From Melaminivora suipulveris (GTDB lineage Bacteria > Pseudomonadota > Gammaproteobacteria > Burkholderiales > Burkholderiaceae_C), in contig NZ_CP027667.1 in the NCBI RefSeq assembly GCF_003008575.1, forward strand, positions 2,876,001 to 2,940,000: a stretch of DNA of 64,000 nucleotides. Reading direction: 5' to 3'. A model generated the notes under the pieces. It did not search any database, was not told the DNA's origin, and saw only the letters and a program-made list of their open reading frames with translations. Position numbers and translations under genes: made by a program. Below, piece after piece: positions 50,200 through 60,787 of the stretch. How positions within the stretch are numbered: the stretch's first letter is position 1; the number at the start of each line of letters is the position of its first letter.

Positions 50200-52092
50200 A
50201 TGTCCGCCACGAGTTACCCGCTGCTCGAAAGCATCCATGACCCCGCCGACCTGCGCCGCCTCTCGCGTGCCGACCTGAAGCTGCTGGCGGGCGAGTTGCG
50301 CGCCTTCGTGCTGGAGAGCGTATCCAGGACAGGCGGCCACCTGTCGTCCAACCTGGGCACGGTGGAGCTGACCATCGCCCTGCACGCCGTCTTCCATACC
50401 CCCGAGGACCGACTGGTCTGGGATGTGGGCCACCAGACCTATCCGCACAAGATCCTGACCGGCCGGCGCGAGCGCATGGACAGCCTGCGCCAGCTCGGCG
50501 GCCTGTCGGGCTTCCCGCAGCGCGCCGAGAGCGAGTACGACACCTTCGGCACGGCGCATTCGTCCACCAGCATCTCGGCCGCCCTGGGCATGGCGCTGGC
50601 CGCGCGCCAGCAGGGGCTGGAGCGCCACTGTGTGGCCATCATCGGCGACGGCGCCATGACCGCCGGCATGGCGTTCGAGGCGCTGAACAACGCCGGCGTG
50701 GCCGATGCCAACCTGCTGGTGGTGCTGAACGACAACGACATGAGCATCAGCCCGCCGGTGGGCGCGCTGAACCGCTACCTGGCGCAGCTGATGAGCGGCA
50801 ACTTCTACACCCGCGCGCGCGACGTGGGCAAGAACGTGCTCAAGAACGTGCCGCCGCTGCTCGAACTCGCCAAGCGGCTGGAGCAGCAGGCCAAGGGGAT
50901 GGTGGTGCCGGCCACCATGTTCGAGCAGTTCGGCTTCAACTACATCGGCCCTATCGACGGGCACGATCTGGATTCGCTGATCCCTACGCTGGAGAACATC
51001 CGCGGCCTCAAGGGCCCGCAGTTCCTGCACGTGGTCACCAAGAAAGGCCAGGGCTACAAGCTGGCCGAGGCCGATCCGGTGGCCTACCATGGCCCGGGCA
51101 AGTTCGATCCCAAGATCGGCCTGGTCAAGCCGGCCACGCCGCCGAAGCAGACCTTCACCCAGGTATTCGGCCAGTGGCTGTGCGACATGGCGGCCCAGGA
51201 CCCTCGCCTGGTGGGCATCACGCCAGCCATGCGCGAAGGCTCGGGAATGGTCGAGTTCGAGCGGCGCTTTCCGGGGCGCTACTACGACGTGGGCATCGCC
51301 GAGCAGCACGCGGTGACCTTCGCCGCCGGCATGGCCTGCGAAGGCGTCAAGCCGGTGCTGGCCATCTACTCCACTTTCCTGCAGCGCGGCTACGACCAGC
51401 TGATCCACGACGTGGCGCTGCAGAACCTGCCGGTGGTGTTCGCGCTGGACCGCGCCGGCCTGGTGGGCGCGGACGGGGCCACGCATGCCGGCGCCTACGA
51501 CATCCCCTTCATTCGCTGCATCCCCAACATGGCCATCGCCTGCCCGGCCGACGAGCGCGAGTGCCGCCAGCTGCTGACCACGGCCTACGAGCAGAACCAC
51601 CCGGTGGCCGTGCGCTACCCGCGCGGCAGCGGCGTGGGCGCGGCGCCGCTGAGCAGCCTGGAGGGCCTGCCCTACGGGCGCGGCGAGCTGCGCCGCGAGG
51701 GCCGACGCATCGCCATCCTGGCCTTCGGCACGCTGCTATATCCGGCGCTGGCCGCCGCCGAGCAGCTGGACGCTACGGTGGTCAACATGCGCTGGGCCAA
51801 GCCGCTGGACACCGAGCTGTTGCTGCGTGTCGCGCAGACGCACGAGGCGCTGGTCACCGTGGAGGAGGGCGTCATCCTGGGCGGCGCCGGCAGTGCCGTG
51901 GGCGAGGCGTTGAACGCCGCCGGCGTGAGCCTGCCGGTGCTGCAGCTGGGGCTGCCCGATGCGTTCATCGAACATGGCGATCCTGCACGTCTGCTGGCGC
52001 TGCAGGGACTGGACGCGCACGGCATGGTGCGCTCCATCGAAGCGCGTTTCGGCCGCTCCCAGAGCGCACAGCGCGGGCGCGCCGCGGCCTGA
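50200..52092 (+). CDS. dxs: 1-deoxy-D-xylulose-5-phosphate synthase
   Basis: First enzyme of the MEP isoprenoid pathway: condenses pyruvate and glyceraldehyde 3-phosphate using thiamine diphosphate. 630 aa. The TPP-Mg motif is [20 protein letters not shown] near residue 150, [14 protein letters not shown] near 280, the catalytic Glu in [18 protein letters not shown] near 366 and [16 protein letters not shown] near 420. Start is ATG at 50200. It belongs to xseB-ispA-dxs; a double hairpin lies in the 65-bp gap after ispA. Confidence 0.96.
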   Translation: MSATSYPLLESIHDPADLRRLSRADLKLLAGELRAFVLESVSRTGGHLSSNLGTVELTIALHAVFHTPEDRLVWDVGHQTYPHKILTGRRERMDSLRQLGGLSGFPQRAESEYDTFGTAHSSTSISAALGMALAARQQGLERHCVAIIGDGAMTAGMAFEALNNAGVADANLLVVLNDNDMSISPPVGALNRYLAQLMSGNFYTRARDVGKNVLKNVPPLLELAKRLEQQAKGMVVPATMFEQFGFNYIGPIDGHDLDSLIPTLENIRGLKGPQFLHVVTKKGQGYKLAEADPVAYHGPGKFDPKIGLVKPATPPKQTFTQVFGQWLCDMAAQDPRLVGITPAMREGSGMVEFERRFPGRYYDVGIAEQHAVTFAAGMACEGVKPVLAIYSTFLQRGYDQLIHDVALQNLPVVFALDRAGLVGADGATHAGAYDIPFIRCIPNMAIACPADERECRQLLTTAYEQNHPVAVRYPRGSGVGAAPLSSLEGLPYGRGELRREGRRIAILAFGTLLYPALAAAEQLDATVVNMRWAKPLDTELLLRVAQTHEALVTVEEGVILGGAGSAVGEALNAAGVSLPVLQLGLPDAFIEHGDPARLLALQGLDAHGMVRSIEARFGRSQSAQRGRAAA

Positions 52093-52281
52093 AACGCCGC
52101 GGCGCCGCCGCGGGCTGTGCAACTAATCGGGCGGAAGTGCGTTTTCGAGGGGAAACCCGTAACGACCAGACACCCTGCGGTTTTTACAATTTGTCGTTGT
52201 ACTGCGCACGGCAGGCCTCTGTGCCGTGATCCCTTGCGCAGCCGCACTTTCCCATCCTTTCACCCACCGGAGAAATCATCC

Positions 52282-53364
52282 ATGGATCGTCGTTCCATCA
52301 TCAAGCAGGCCGGCTTGGCCGGCGTGCTCGCCGCGGGCGTCGCGCCTGCCGTGCACGCCCAGGCGGCCGTTCGCTGGCGCCTGGCCGCCAGCTTCCCGAA
52401 GTCCCTGGATACCATTTTCGGCAGCGCCGTTAAGTTCTCCGAAACCGTCAAGGAGCTGTCCGGCGGCAAGTTCGAAGTGTCGGTGCATGCCGCCGGCGAG
52501 CTGATGCCCGCCTTCGGCGTGGTCGACGCGCTGGAAAAGGACACCATCGAGATGGCCCTGTCCGCTGCCTACTACTTCACCGGCAAGGACCCCATCTTCG
52601 CCTTCAGCTGCGCCGTGCCCTTCGGCCTGACCGCGCTGCAGAACATGGCGTGGAAGGACTACGGCAACGGCCGCAAGCTGATGAACGAGTTCTTCTCGAA
52701 GTACAACTTCCAGACGCTCAGCGCGCTCAACACCACCACCCAGATGGGCGGCTGGTACAGGAAGGAGATCAAGGGCGTCGAGGACCTGAAGGGCCTGAAG
52801 ATGCGCATGGGCGGCGGCGTGTTCGGCGAAGGCATGGCCAAGCTGGGCGTGGTGGCGCAGAACCTGCCGGCCGGCGACCTGTACCAGGCGCTGGAAAAGG
52901 GCACGCTGGACGCCGTGGAGTTCGTCGGCCCGTACGACGATGAGAAGCTCGGCTTCAACAAGGTCGCCAAGTACTACTACTACCCGGGCTGGTGGGAAGG
53001 CGGCGCCGACCTGGAGTTCTTCATCAACAACAAGGCGTTCGAGAAGCTCTCGCCCGAGAACAAGGCCATCGTCAAGGCAGCAGCAGCCGTGGCCGCAGCC
53101 GACGGCACGGCCAAGTACATGGCGCTGAACCCGGTGGCCCTGAAGCGCCTGGTGGCCAGCGGCACGCAGCTCAAGGCCTTCCCCAAGGCGGTGAACGACG
53201 CCGGCTTCAAGGCCTGCATGGAAGTGTTCGCCGAGCACGAGGCCAAGTCCCCCGAATTCAAGAAGATCCACCAGGACATGCGCGCCTTCCAGCGTGACCA
53301 GATCCTGTGGAACCGCTTCTCCGAGTTCCCGTTCAACCAGTACATGAACAGCGTGAAGATCTGA
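52282..53364 (+). CDS. TRAP transporter solute receptor, DctP type
   Basis: Periplasmic solute-binding protein of a TRAP transporter, 360 aa. The N-terminus MDRRSIIKQAGLAGVLAAGV carries a twin-arginine-like RRSIIK followed by a hydrophobic stretch, so Tat export is likely. The mature part (WRLAASFPKSLDTIFGSAVKF, LMPAFGVVDALEKDTIEM, YYYYPGWWEGGADLEF) fits the DctP subgroup binding 2-oxo or other carboxylic acids. Start is ATG at 52282. It is on the opposite strand to, and convergent with, the permease genes dctM/dctQ at 53499-55974, an uncommon layout; a bidirectional terminator lies between. Confidence 0.92.
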   Translation: MDRRSIIKQAGLAGVLAAGVAPAVHAQAAVRWRLAASFPKSLDTIFGSAVKFSETVKELSGGKFEVSVHAAGELMPAFGVVDALEKDTIEMALSAAYYFTGKDPIFAFSCAVPFGLTALQNMAWKDYGNGRKLMNEFFSKYNFQTLSALNTTTQMGGWYRKEIKGVEDLKGLKMRMGGGVFGEGMAKLGVVAQNLPAGDLYQALEKGTLDAVEFVGPYDDEKLGFNKVAKYYYYPGWWEGGADLEFFINNKAFEKLSPENKAIVKAAAAVAAADGTAKYMALNPVALKRLVASGTQLKAFPKAVNDAGFKACMEVFAEHEAKSPEFKKIHQDMRAFQRDQILWNRFSEFPFNQYMNSVKI

Positions 53365-53382
53365 CGGGTCTCGCGCCCCAAC

Positions 53383-53414
53383 AAAAAAACCGCAGCAGCC
53401 GCTGCGGTTTTTTT
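53383..53414. terminator. Bidirectional terminator between dctP and dctM genes
   Basis: A7-CCGCAGC / GCTGCGG-T7 perfect hairpin (arms 53383-53396 and 53401-53414, 4-nt loop). Confidence 0.9.
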
Positions 53415-53498
53415 ATGCGCGTTGCTATCGTTCAGATAGCTGACAGCGCTTGTCCGGCCCGGTGGGCCGCCCACCGTGGCAGGCGGGCGGGGCAGGGG

Positions 53499-55325
53499 CT
53501 ACTGGCTCGCGGCCGAGGCGGGCGGCTGTACCGCCTCCTGGATGGCCTTGAACGGATCGTCCTCGGCCGCGGCTCCTTCCGCGGGCGCTGGCTCGGGCAT
53601 GGAGGGCGACGCCGCATCCGGCGCGCCGCCCGGCTGCGGCGCCTCGTTGGCGCCGTACCCGTCTTCGTCTTGCCCCTGGTTCAGCCCGTCGAGCATCTGC
53701 GCGCCGATGGCGTCCATGTTGTATTCCACCTTCTTGTCCAGGCTGCCGGTGACCAACCCCGGGAAGGCGATCAGCATGCCGACCATGGTCAGCTGCAGGA
53801 TCAGGAAGGGAATCGCGCCCTTGTAGATCTGCATGGTCGTCACCGGCTCCATGACCTTGCCGGTCACATGGTCCACGTAGGGCTTCTCGGGCGCCACCGA
53901 GCGCAGGAAGAACAGCGCGAAGCCGAACGGCGGATGCAGGAAGGAGGTCTGCATGTTCACCGCCAGCAGCACGCCGAACCAGATCAGGTCGATGCCCAGC
54001 TTGTCGGCCACGGGCGCCAGCAGCGGCACCACGATGAACGACAGCTCGAAGTAGTCCAGGAAGAACGCCAGGAAGAAGATCATCACGTTCACGACGATCA
54101 GGAAGCCCACCTGGCCGCCCGGCAGGTCGGCCAGCAGGTGCTCGACCCAGCGCGGGCCGTCGGCCGCCTGAAACACCATGCTGAACATGGTCGCGCCAAT
54201 CAGGATGAACATCACGAACGAGGCCAGGCGCGTGGTCGAGGCCAGCGCCTGCTTGAGCAGCGACCACGACAGTCGCCCGCGCATCAGCGCCATGATGAGC
54301 GCGCCCACTGCGCCCATGGCGCCGCCTTCGGTGGGAGAGGCCACGCCCAGGAAGATGGTGCCCAGCACCAGGAAGATCAGCAGCAGAGGCGGGATCAGCA
54401 CGAACGTCACGCGCTCGGCCAGCTTGGACAGCAGGCCCAGACGCGCCCCGCGGTTGACCATGGCGATGACCCAGGCGACGAATGCGCCGCCACAGGCCGC
54501 CACCACCACCTTCTCGTCCGTGGCGACGAACTCGACCGGTTTGCCTTCCAGCCAGGTGTGGATGTCCGTCATGTGCGACTCGAGCACCCATGCCACCAGC
54601 GCCGAGATGCCCAGCACCACGACCAGCGAGGGGTAGCCCGCGCTGCCGTCGGGCTCGCGCAGGGTGCGCGCCTCGGGCGGCAGCGCCGGGACGGCGTGGG
54701 GCTTGAAGATCGCCAGGATGACGACCCACAGCACGTACAGGCCCACCAGGATGAAGGCCGGTGTGAAGGCGCCCTTGTACATGTCGCCCACGCTCTTGCC
54801 CAGCTGGTCGGCCATGATGATCAGCACCAGCGAGGGCGGGATGATCTGCGACAGCGTGCCCGAGGCGGCGATGACGCCGCTGGTCAGCGGCCGGCTGTAG
54901 CCGTAGCGCAGCATGATGGGCATCGAGATCAGACCCATGGAGATGACCGAGGCAGCCACCACGCCAGTGGTGGCGGCCAGCAGCGCGCCCACGAAGATCA
55001 CCGCCAGCGCCAGACCGCCGCGCATCGGGCCGAACACCTGGCCCACCGAGTCCAGCAGATCCTCGGCCATGCCGCTTCGCTCCAGGATCAGGCCCATCAG
55101 CGTGAAGAACGGCACCGCCAGCAGTGTGTCGTTGGACATGATGCCGATCAGCCGCTCGGGCAGCCAGGCCAGGATGCTGGCGGGGAACACGCCCAGTTCG
55201 ATGCCCAGCAGGCCGAAGAACAGGCCGCACGCGCCCAGGCTGAACGCGACGGGAAAGCCCAGGATCAGAAAGCAGGCCAGCCCCGCGAACATGATCGGGG
55301 CGAAATTGCCAGTGAGGAATTCCAT
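53499..55325 (-). CDS. TRAP transporter large permease, DctM type
   Basis: Membrane channel subunit of a TRAP transporter, 608 aa, longer than the usual 430 or so. The core has NDTLLAVPFFTLMGLILERSGMA, GVVAASVISMGLISMPIML, SGTLSQIIPPSLVLIIMADQ and ASPTEGGAMGAVGALI, all typical. Extra length comes from a central loop with additional helices (about residues 210-290) and a long Pro/Ala/Glu-rich C-terminal tail (about 535-608). Start is ATG at 55325. The dctQ-type gene overlaps functionally upstream (19-bp gap). Confidence 0.93.
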   Translation of the reverse strand: MEFLTGNFAPIMFAGLACFLILGFPVAFSLGACGLFFGLLGIELGVFPASILAWLPERLIGIMSNDTLLAVPFFTLMGLILERSGMAEDLLDSVGQVFGPMRGGLALAVIFVGALLAATTGVVAASVISMGLISMPIMLRYGYSRPLTSGVIAASGTLSQIIPPSLVLIIMADQLGKSVGDMYKGAFTPAFILVGLYVLWVVILAIFKPHAVPALPPEARTLREPDGSAGYPSLVVVLGISALVAWVLESHMTDIHTWLEGKPVEFVATDEKVVVAACGGAFVAWVIAMVNRGARLGLLSKLAERVTFVLIPPLLLIFLVLGTIFLGVASPTEGGAMGAVGALIMALMRGRLSWSLLKQALASTTRLASFVMFILIGATMFSMVFQAADGPRWVEHLLADLPGGQVGFLIVVNVMIFFLAFFLDYFELSFIVVPLLAPVADKLGIDLIWFGVLLAVNMQTSFLHPPFGFALFFLRSVAPEKPYVDHVTGKVMEPVTTMQIYKGAIPFLILQLTMVGMLIAFPGLVTGSLDKKVEYNMDAIGAQMLDGLNQGQDEDGYGANEAPQPGGAPDAASPSMPEPAPAEGAAAEDDPFKAIQEAVQPPASAASQ

Positions 55326-55344
55326 GAAAAGGTGCTCCGGTCGT

Positions 55345-55974
55345 TCAGCGGGCCGCGGCGGAAGGGGTGCCGGCGGCAGTGGCCAGGCGCTCCTGCTCGG
55401 CCTGCACGCGCAGGGCCTCGATCAGGGCTTCCTCATCGGTCTTGCTCGACAGGCGGCCCATCGGGTCGGGACCCACTCCCTTGAGGAAGGCGACGCGCTT
55501 GATCAGCTCGGACCAGCCCTGCAGCATCAGCAGCACGAAGCCCAGCGGCAGCGCGACCCACACCGGCCAGCGAATCAACCCGCCGGGGTTGCCCGACACT
55601 TCGCCTGACTCGAAGCGCGTGATCAGCATCGGAATGCCCAGCCACAGCACCAGGATGCACACCGGGGTGAGAAAGAGCGCGAAGCCGAAGATGTCGATCC
55701 ATACCTGCGTGCGCTTGGACAACCGGCTGTTGAGTACGTCGATGCGCACGTGCTCGCGCTGCAGCAGCGTGTAGCCCGCGGCGACCAGAAACGACCACGC
55801 GAACAGGTACCACTGCACTTCCAGGAAGGCGTTGGAGCTGTAGTTGAAGATCTTGCGCACTACCGCGTTGGCCGCGCTGATGATCGTTGCGGCAAAGATC
55901 AGCCAGATGCAATATCTGCCGACGAAGGCGTTCAGCCTGTCGATGGCCCGTGAGAAGGCAAGTAGTGCCTGCAT
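55345..55974 (-). CDS. TRAP transporter small permease, DctQ type
   Basis: Four-helix subunit of the TRAP transporter, 209 aa, with helices at about residues 16-36, 52-70, 90-112 and 140-160. RKIFNYSSNAFLEVQWYLFAWSFLVAAGYTLL and REHVRIDVL are family motifs. A charged C-terminal tail of about 45 residues follows. Start is ATG at 55974; the frame upstream is open but has no DctQ features. First gene of dctQ-dctM on the minus strand. Confidence 0.92.
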   Translation of the reverse strand: MQALLAFSRAIDRLNAFVGRYCIWLIFAATIISAANAVVRKIFNYSSNAFLEVQWYLFAWSFLVAAGYTLLQREHVRIDVLNSRLSKRTQVWIDIFGFALFLTPVCILVLWLGIPMLITRFESGEVSGNPGGLIRWPVWVALPLGFVLLMLQGWSELIKRVAFLKGVGPDPMGRLSSKTDEEALIEALRVQAEQERLATAAGTPSAAAR

Positions 55975-56129
55975 GGTGTCTCCAGAGTGTGGCGGATGGG
56001 CGCAAAAAGTCCCCCGGCGCAAGGGGTGGCTGCGTCGGGAGAACAAAGTTTTACGAGGCCGCATTCTACGGATTTGCGGCTTCGTACTGTGACTAGCGAG
56101 ATACCCTGTAAGCCGGCAACTGGAAAGGG

Positions 56130-56158
56130 TCTAATGCTACTGAAATAGTAGCAATGAG
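56130..56158. repeat. Small GCTACT hairpin in the dctQ-modC intergenic region
   Basis: TGCTACT (56135-56141) / AGTAGCA (56147-56153) with a GAAAT loop. The 220-bp region 55975-56194 otherwise holds only the presumed dctQ promoter and leader; no gene was seen. Confidence 0.6.
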
Positions 56159-56194
56159 GGTTTCTGCGTACGCCGCACGGCAGTCCTTGGCCGG

Positions 56195-57283
56195 TCAGTC
56201 GGCCAGCGCGATGCTCTTGACCTGGGCGAACACCTCGTCGCCGCTGGCCAGGCCCAGTTCGCGGCACGAGCGCTGGCTGATGCGCGCCAGCAGCCGCGTG
56301 CCCCCAGCGTCCAGCGTGACCAGCGCCTGGCCCGGAGCCTCGGCGGCGATGTGCTCGATGCGTGCGGGCACGGCGTTCAAGATGGTGCTGCCCTGCGGGC
56401 GCGCCCGCGCCAGGCTCACGTCCCGCGCCAGCACGCGCAGGCGCAGCGCCTGGCCCGGCGGGCGCGGCAGCGCGGCCGCCAGATGCAGCACGCCGCCGCT
56501 GAACGCGACTGACAGCAGATGGTCGCGCTCGTCCCAGGCGAGCACGTGGCCGTGTACCAGCGCCGCCGCCGCGTCGCCGTGGGCCAGCGGCAGGTCATGG
56601 CGGCTCATCAGTTCGGCAGGCGCGCCCTGGCCGATGACCCGCCCGTCCTGCAGCAGCACCAGGTGCGTGGCCAGGCGCGCGACTTCCTCGGGCGAGTGGC
56701 TCACATAAATCACGGGAATGTCCAGCGTGCGCTGCAACCGCTCCAGATAGGGCAGCACCTCGGCCTTGCGCGCGCCGTCCAGCGCGGCCAGCGGCTCGTC
56801 CATCAGCAGCACCTGCGGGCTGGCCGCCAGCGCCCGGGCGATCGCCACGCGCTGGCGCTCTCCCCCCGACAGCGTGTGCGGCGCGCGCGCCAGTAGCGGC
56901 GCCAGGGCCAGCAGCTCCACTGCCTGCTCCAGCGCCAGGCGCTGCTGTCCGGCGGGCAGGCGCCTGCGGCCGTATTCGATGTTGCGCCGCACGTTCAGGT
57001 GGGCGAACAGGCTGGCCTCCTGGAACACGTAGCCCAGCCGGCGCCGGTGCGTGGGCAGCCACTGGCGCGTGGCGTCGTCCTGCCACAGCGCGCCGTCCAC
57101 CTGCACCCGGCCGGCGGCGCGCTCCAGGCCGGCGATGGCGCGCAGCACGCTGGTCTTGCCGCAGCCCGAGGGTCCGAACAGCGCGCTCACGCCGCTTCCG
57201 GGCAGCTGCAGGTCGATGTCGAGCACGAAGTCCGCGCGCCGCAGATGCAGCCGGGCCTGGATGCCCGTGCTGGTGCCGCTCAC
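56195..57283 (-). CDS. modC: Molybdate ABC transporter ATP-binding protein
   Basis: ATPase of the molybdate importer, 362 aa. Walker A is GPSGCGKTS near residue 35, the signature LSGGERQRVAIARAL, Walker B QVLLMDEPLAALD, and the C-terminal MOP (TOBE) domain of about residues 295-360 with ILNAVPARIEHIA and LLARISQRS. Start is GTG at 57283, overlapping the modB stop (GTGA). The longer frame extending upstream is an artefact of reading through modB. Last gene of modABC. Confidence 0.93.
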   Translation of the reverse strand: MSGTSTGIQARLHLRRADFVLDIDLQLPGSGVSALFGPSGCGKTSVLRAIAGLERAAGRVQVDGALWQDDATRQWLPTHRRRLGYVFQEASLFAHLNVRRNIEYGRRRLPAGQQRLALEQAVELLALAPLLARAPHTLSGGERQRVAIARALAASPQVLLMDEPLAALDGARKAEVLPYLERLQRTLDIPVIYVSHSPEEVARLATHLVLLQDGRVIGQGAPAELMSRHDLPLAHGDAAAALVHGHVLAWDERDHLLSVAFSGGVLHLAAALPRPPGQALRLRVLARDVSLARARPQGSTILNAVPARIEHIAAEAPGQALVTLDAGGTRLLARISQRSCRELGLASGDEVFAQVKSIALAD

Positions 57284-57963
57284 CGCGCCGGCCTCGGCTG
57301 CAGCCACTGCAGCAGCACCAGCACCACGAACGAGAACGCCACCATGCCGCCCGACAGCCAGTGCGCGCCGGCGTAGTCCATGGCTTCCACGTGGTCGTAG
57401 ATCTGCACCGAGACCACGCGCGTCACGCCGGGGATGTTGCCGCCCAGCATCAGCACCACGCCGAACTCGCCCACCGTGTGCGCGAACGTCAGGATGGCGG
57501 CGGTGACGAAGCCGGGGCGCGCCAGCGGCAGCGCGACGGTCAGGAACCGGTCCAGCGGCGCGGCGCCCAGCGTCGCCGCCACCTCCAGCGGCCGCGCGCC
57601 CAGCGCCTCGAAGGCGCGCTGCAGCGGCTGCACCGCAAACGGCAGCGAGTACACCAGCGAGCCGACGACCAGGCCGGGGAAGGTGAAGGGCAGCCGTGCC
57701 AGGCCCAGCGCCTGCATCAGCTGCCCGAGCCAGCCGCTCGGGCCCATCGCCACCAGCAGGTAAAAGCCGATCACCGTGGGCGGCAGCACCAGCGGCAGCG
57801 CCACCACCGCGCCCACCGGCCCGCGCCAGCGCGAGCGCGTGTGCGCCAGCCACCACGCCAGCGGCGTGCACAGCACCAGCAGGATCAGCGTGGTGGTGAG
57901 CGCCAGGCGCAGCGTCAGGCGAATGGCCAGCCAGTCCTCGGCGGCGAGCGGGAAAGCGTCCAC
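57280..57963 (-). CDS. modB: Molybdate ABC transporter permease
   Basis: Membrane subunit of the molybdate importer, 227 aa, five or six TM helices. Typical ModB motifs: ALPLVLPPTVIGFYLL near residue 55, SLVYSLPFAVQPLQRAFEALG, and the EAA loop LEVAATLGAAPLDRFLTVALPLARPGF, then GEFGVVLMLGGNIPG. Start is GTG at 57963, and its end overlaps modC by 4 bp. The 87-bp gap to modA holds a GCTAT mini-element. Confidence 0.94.
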   Translation of the reverse strand: MDAFPLAAEDWLAIRLTLRLALTTTLILLVLCTPLAWWLAHTRSRWRGPVGAVVALPLVLPPTVIGFYLLVAMGPSGWLGQLMQALGLARLPFTFPGLVVGSLVYSLPFAVQPLQRAFEALGARPLEVAATLGAAPLDRFLTVALPLARPGFVTAAILTFAHTVGEFGVVLMLGGNIPGVTRVVSVQIYDHVEAMDYAGAHWLSGGMVAFSFVVLVLLQWLQPRPAR

Positions 57964-58020
57964 TGCTATCGAATAAATAGCTGAAGGCCCTTGCGGGGCG
58001 ACGGCTCAAGCACCAAAAGT
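57964..58020 (+). repeat. GCTAT-type mini-element between modA and modB
   Basis: GCTAT-CGAATAA-ATAGC followed by GGCCCTTGCGGGGC, GACGGCTCAAGC and AAAAG. Similar to the element at 31917-31981. Confidence 0.65.
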
Positions 58021-58050
58021 CTCCTATCAAGCCCGCGCATGCGGCTGCTC

Positions 58051-59673
<1,623 letters not shown>

Positions 59674-59735
59674 GGCGCCGAGCGGCGCCCCCCGGCCGGC
59701 GGATCTGCGCCGACACGTAGGCGTAAATACATAGG

Positions 59736-59749
59736 CACTAGTCCCAGTG
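59736..59749. promoter_or_regulatory. Palindrome upstream of the second liv-type operon
   Basis: CACTAG-TC-CCAGTG, near-perfect dyad in the region between modE and the livG-type gene, 94 bp before its ATG. Likely a regulator site; the factor is not known. Confidence 0.4.
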
Positions 59750-59842
59750 CAGCTGGCAATTTGCCGCCGTTACGATGCGCTGCAACAAACCATGGAGACA
59801 AAGGCGGTGCCGCGCCCACGCGCGGCACCTGCCTAGTTGGCA

Positions 59843-60613
59843 ATGAGCGACGTCATACTGGAAACTTCCCACCTCACCAAGGAATTCAAGGGCTTCACCG
59901 CCGTGAGCGACGTGAACCTGGCCGTGCGCCGTGGTTCCATCCACGCGCTGATCGGGCCCAACGGCGCAGGCAAGACGACGTGCTTCAACCTGCTGACCAA
60001 ATTCCTGGTGCCCACCTCGGGCACCATTCGCTTCAACGGCGTCGACATCACGCGTGAGCAGCCGGCGCAGATTGCCCGGCGCGGCGTGATCCGCTCGTTC
60101 CAGATCTCGGCCGTGTTCCCGAACCTGACGCTTCTGGAGAACGTGCGCATGGGCCTGCAGCGCAAGCTGGGCACGTCCTACCACTTCTGGCGCAGCGAAA
60201 AAAGCCTGCACCAGCTCGACGGCCGCGCACGCGAACTGCTGGCCGAAGTCGGCCTGGCTGACATGGCCGACGAGCTGACGGTGAACCTGCCCTACGGCCG
60301 CAAGCGCGCGCTGGAGATCGCCACCACGCTGGCCATGGAGCCCGAGCTGATGCTGCTGGACGAGCCCACGCAGGGCATGGGTCACGAGGACGTGGACCGC
60401 GTGACCCAGCTCATCAAGAAGGTATCCCAGGGCCGCACCATCCTGATGGTCGAGCACAACATGAAGGTCATCTCCACGATCGCCGACCGCATCACCGTGC
60501 TGCAGCGCGGCGCCGTGCTGGCCGAGGGGCCGTACGAGGAAGTGTCGAACAACCCGCAGGTCATGGAAGCCTACATGGGCACGACCGACGGCCAGCTGCA
60601 GGGAGCACATTGA
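59843..60613 (+). CDS. ABC transporter ATP-binding protein LivG type (second liv system)
   Basis: ATPase of a second branched-chain-type ABC importer, 256 aa. Walker [10 protein letters not shown] near residue 38, LivG insert REQPAQIARRGVIRSFQ, signature-like PYGRKRALEIATTLAMEP and Walker B ELMLLDEPTQGMGHED. Start is ATG at 59843; a TTG two codons upstream is in frame. It is the first of the cluster in the window; no LivH/LivM permease genes are seen upstream, so they should lie beyond 64000 or elsewhere. Confidence 0.9.
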   Translation: MSDVILETSHLTKEFKGFTAVSDVNLAVRRGSIHALIGPNGAGKTTCFNLLTKFLVPTSGTIRFNGVDITREQPAQIARRGVIRSFQISAVFPNLTLLENVRMGLQRKLGTSYHFWRSEKSLHQLDGRARELLAEVGLADMADELTVNLPYGRKRALEIATTLAMEPELMLLDEPTQGMGHEDVDRVTQLIKKVSQGRTILMVEHNMKVISTIADRITVLQRGAVLAEGPYEEVSNNPQVMEAYMGTTDGQLQGAH

Positions 60614-60770
60614 TGCGGAACAACCCCCTGGGCAGCTTCGCTGCTTCCCCCTTCTCTCGAATTGCTGCGCAATCCGGGAAGGGGGACACCGCCGGTGCTG
60701 CGGGGCGGCCCTTGCACGGCGGCCGCTGGCCTGGGTCGCGCCAGTTGCAGGCGGCGTGGGCGATGGCGAA
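60614..60770 (+). repeat. Intra-operon repeat D (between livG-type and livF-type genes)
   Basis: CCCCCTTCTCTCGAATTGC, dyad with GCGCAATCCGGGAAGGGGG, ACACCGCCGG, GGGCGGCCCTTGCACGGCGG and a CTGGCCTGGG tail. About 130 bp nearly identical to repeat B, here on the + strand; both are in the sense of their operon. Confidence 0.85.
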
Positions 60771-60787
60771 CGAAAAGAATGGTTGAA

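Noticed and set aside
53307..55484. 725-codon + strand frame opposite the DctM gene
   Set aside because: Shadow of a clear TRAP permease; composition is low-complexity His/Gln/Arg and no domain is visible.
59751..59764. Sigma-54 promoter suggested by TGGCAATTTGCCG upstream of the second livG
   Set aside because: The GG and GC elements are not separated by the required 10 bp; it is a short dyad only.
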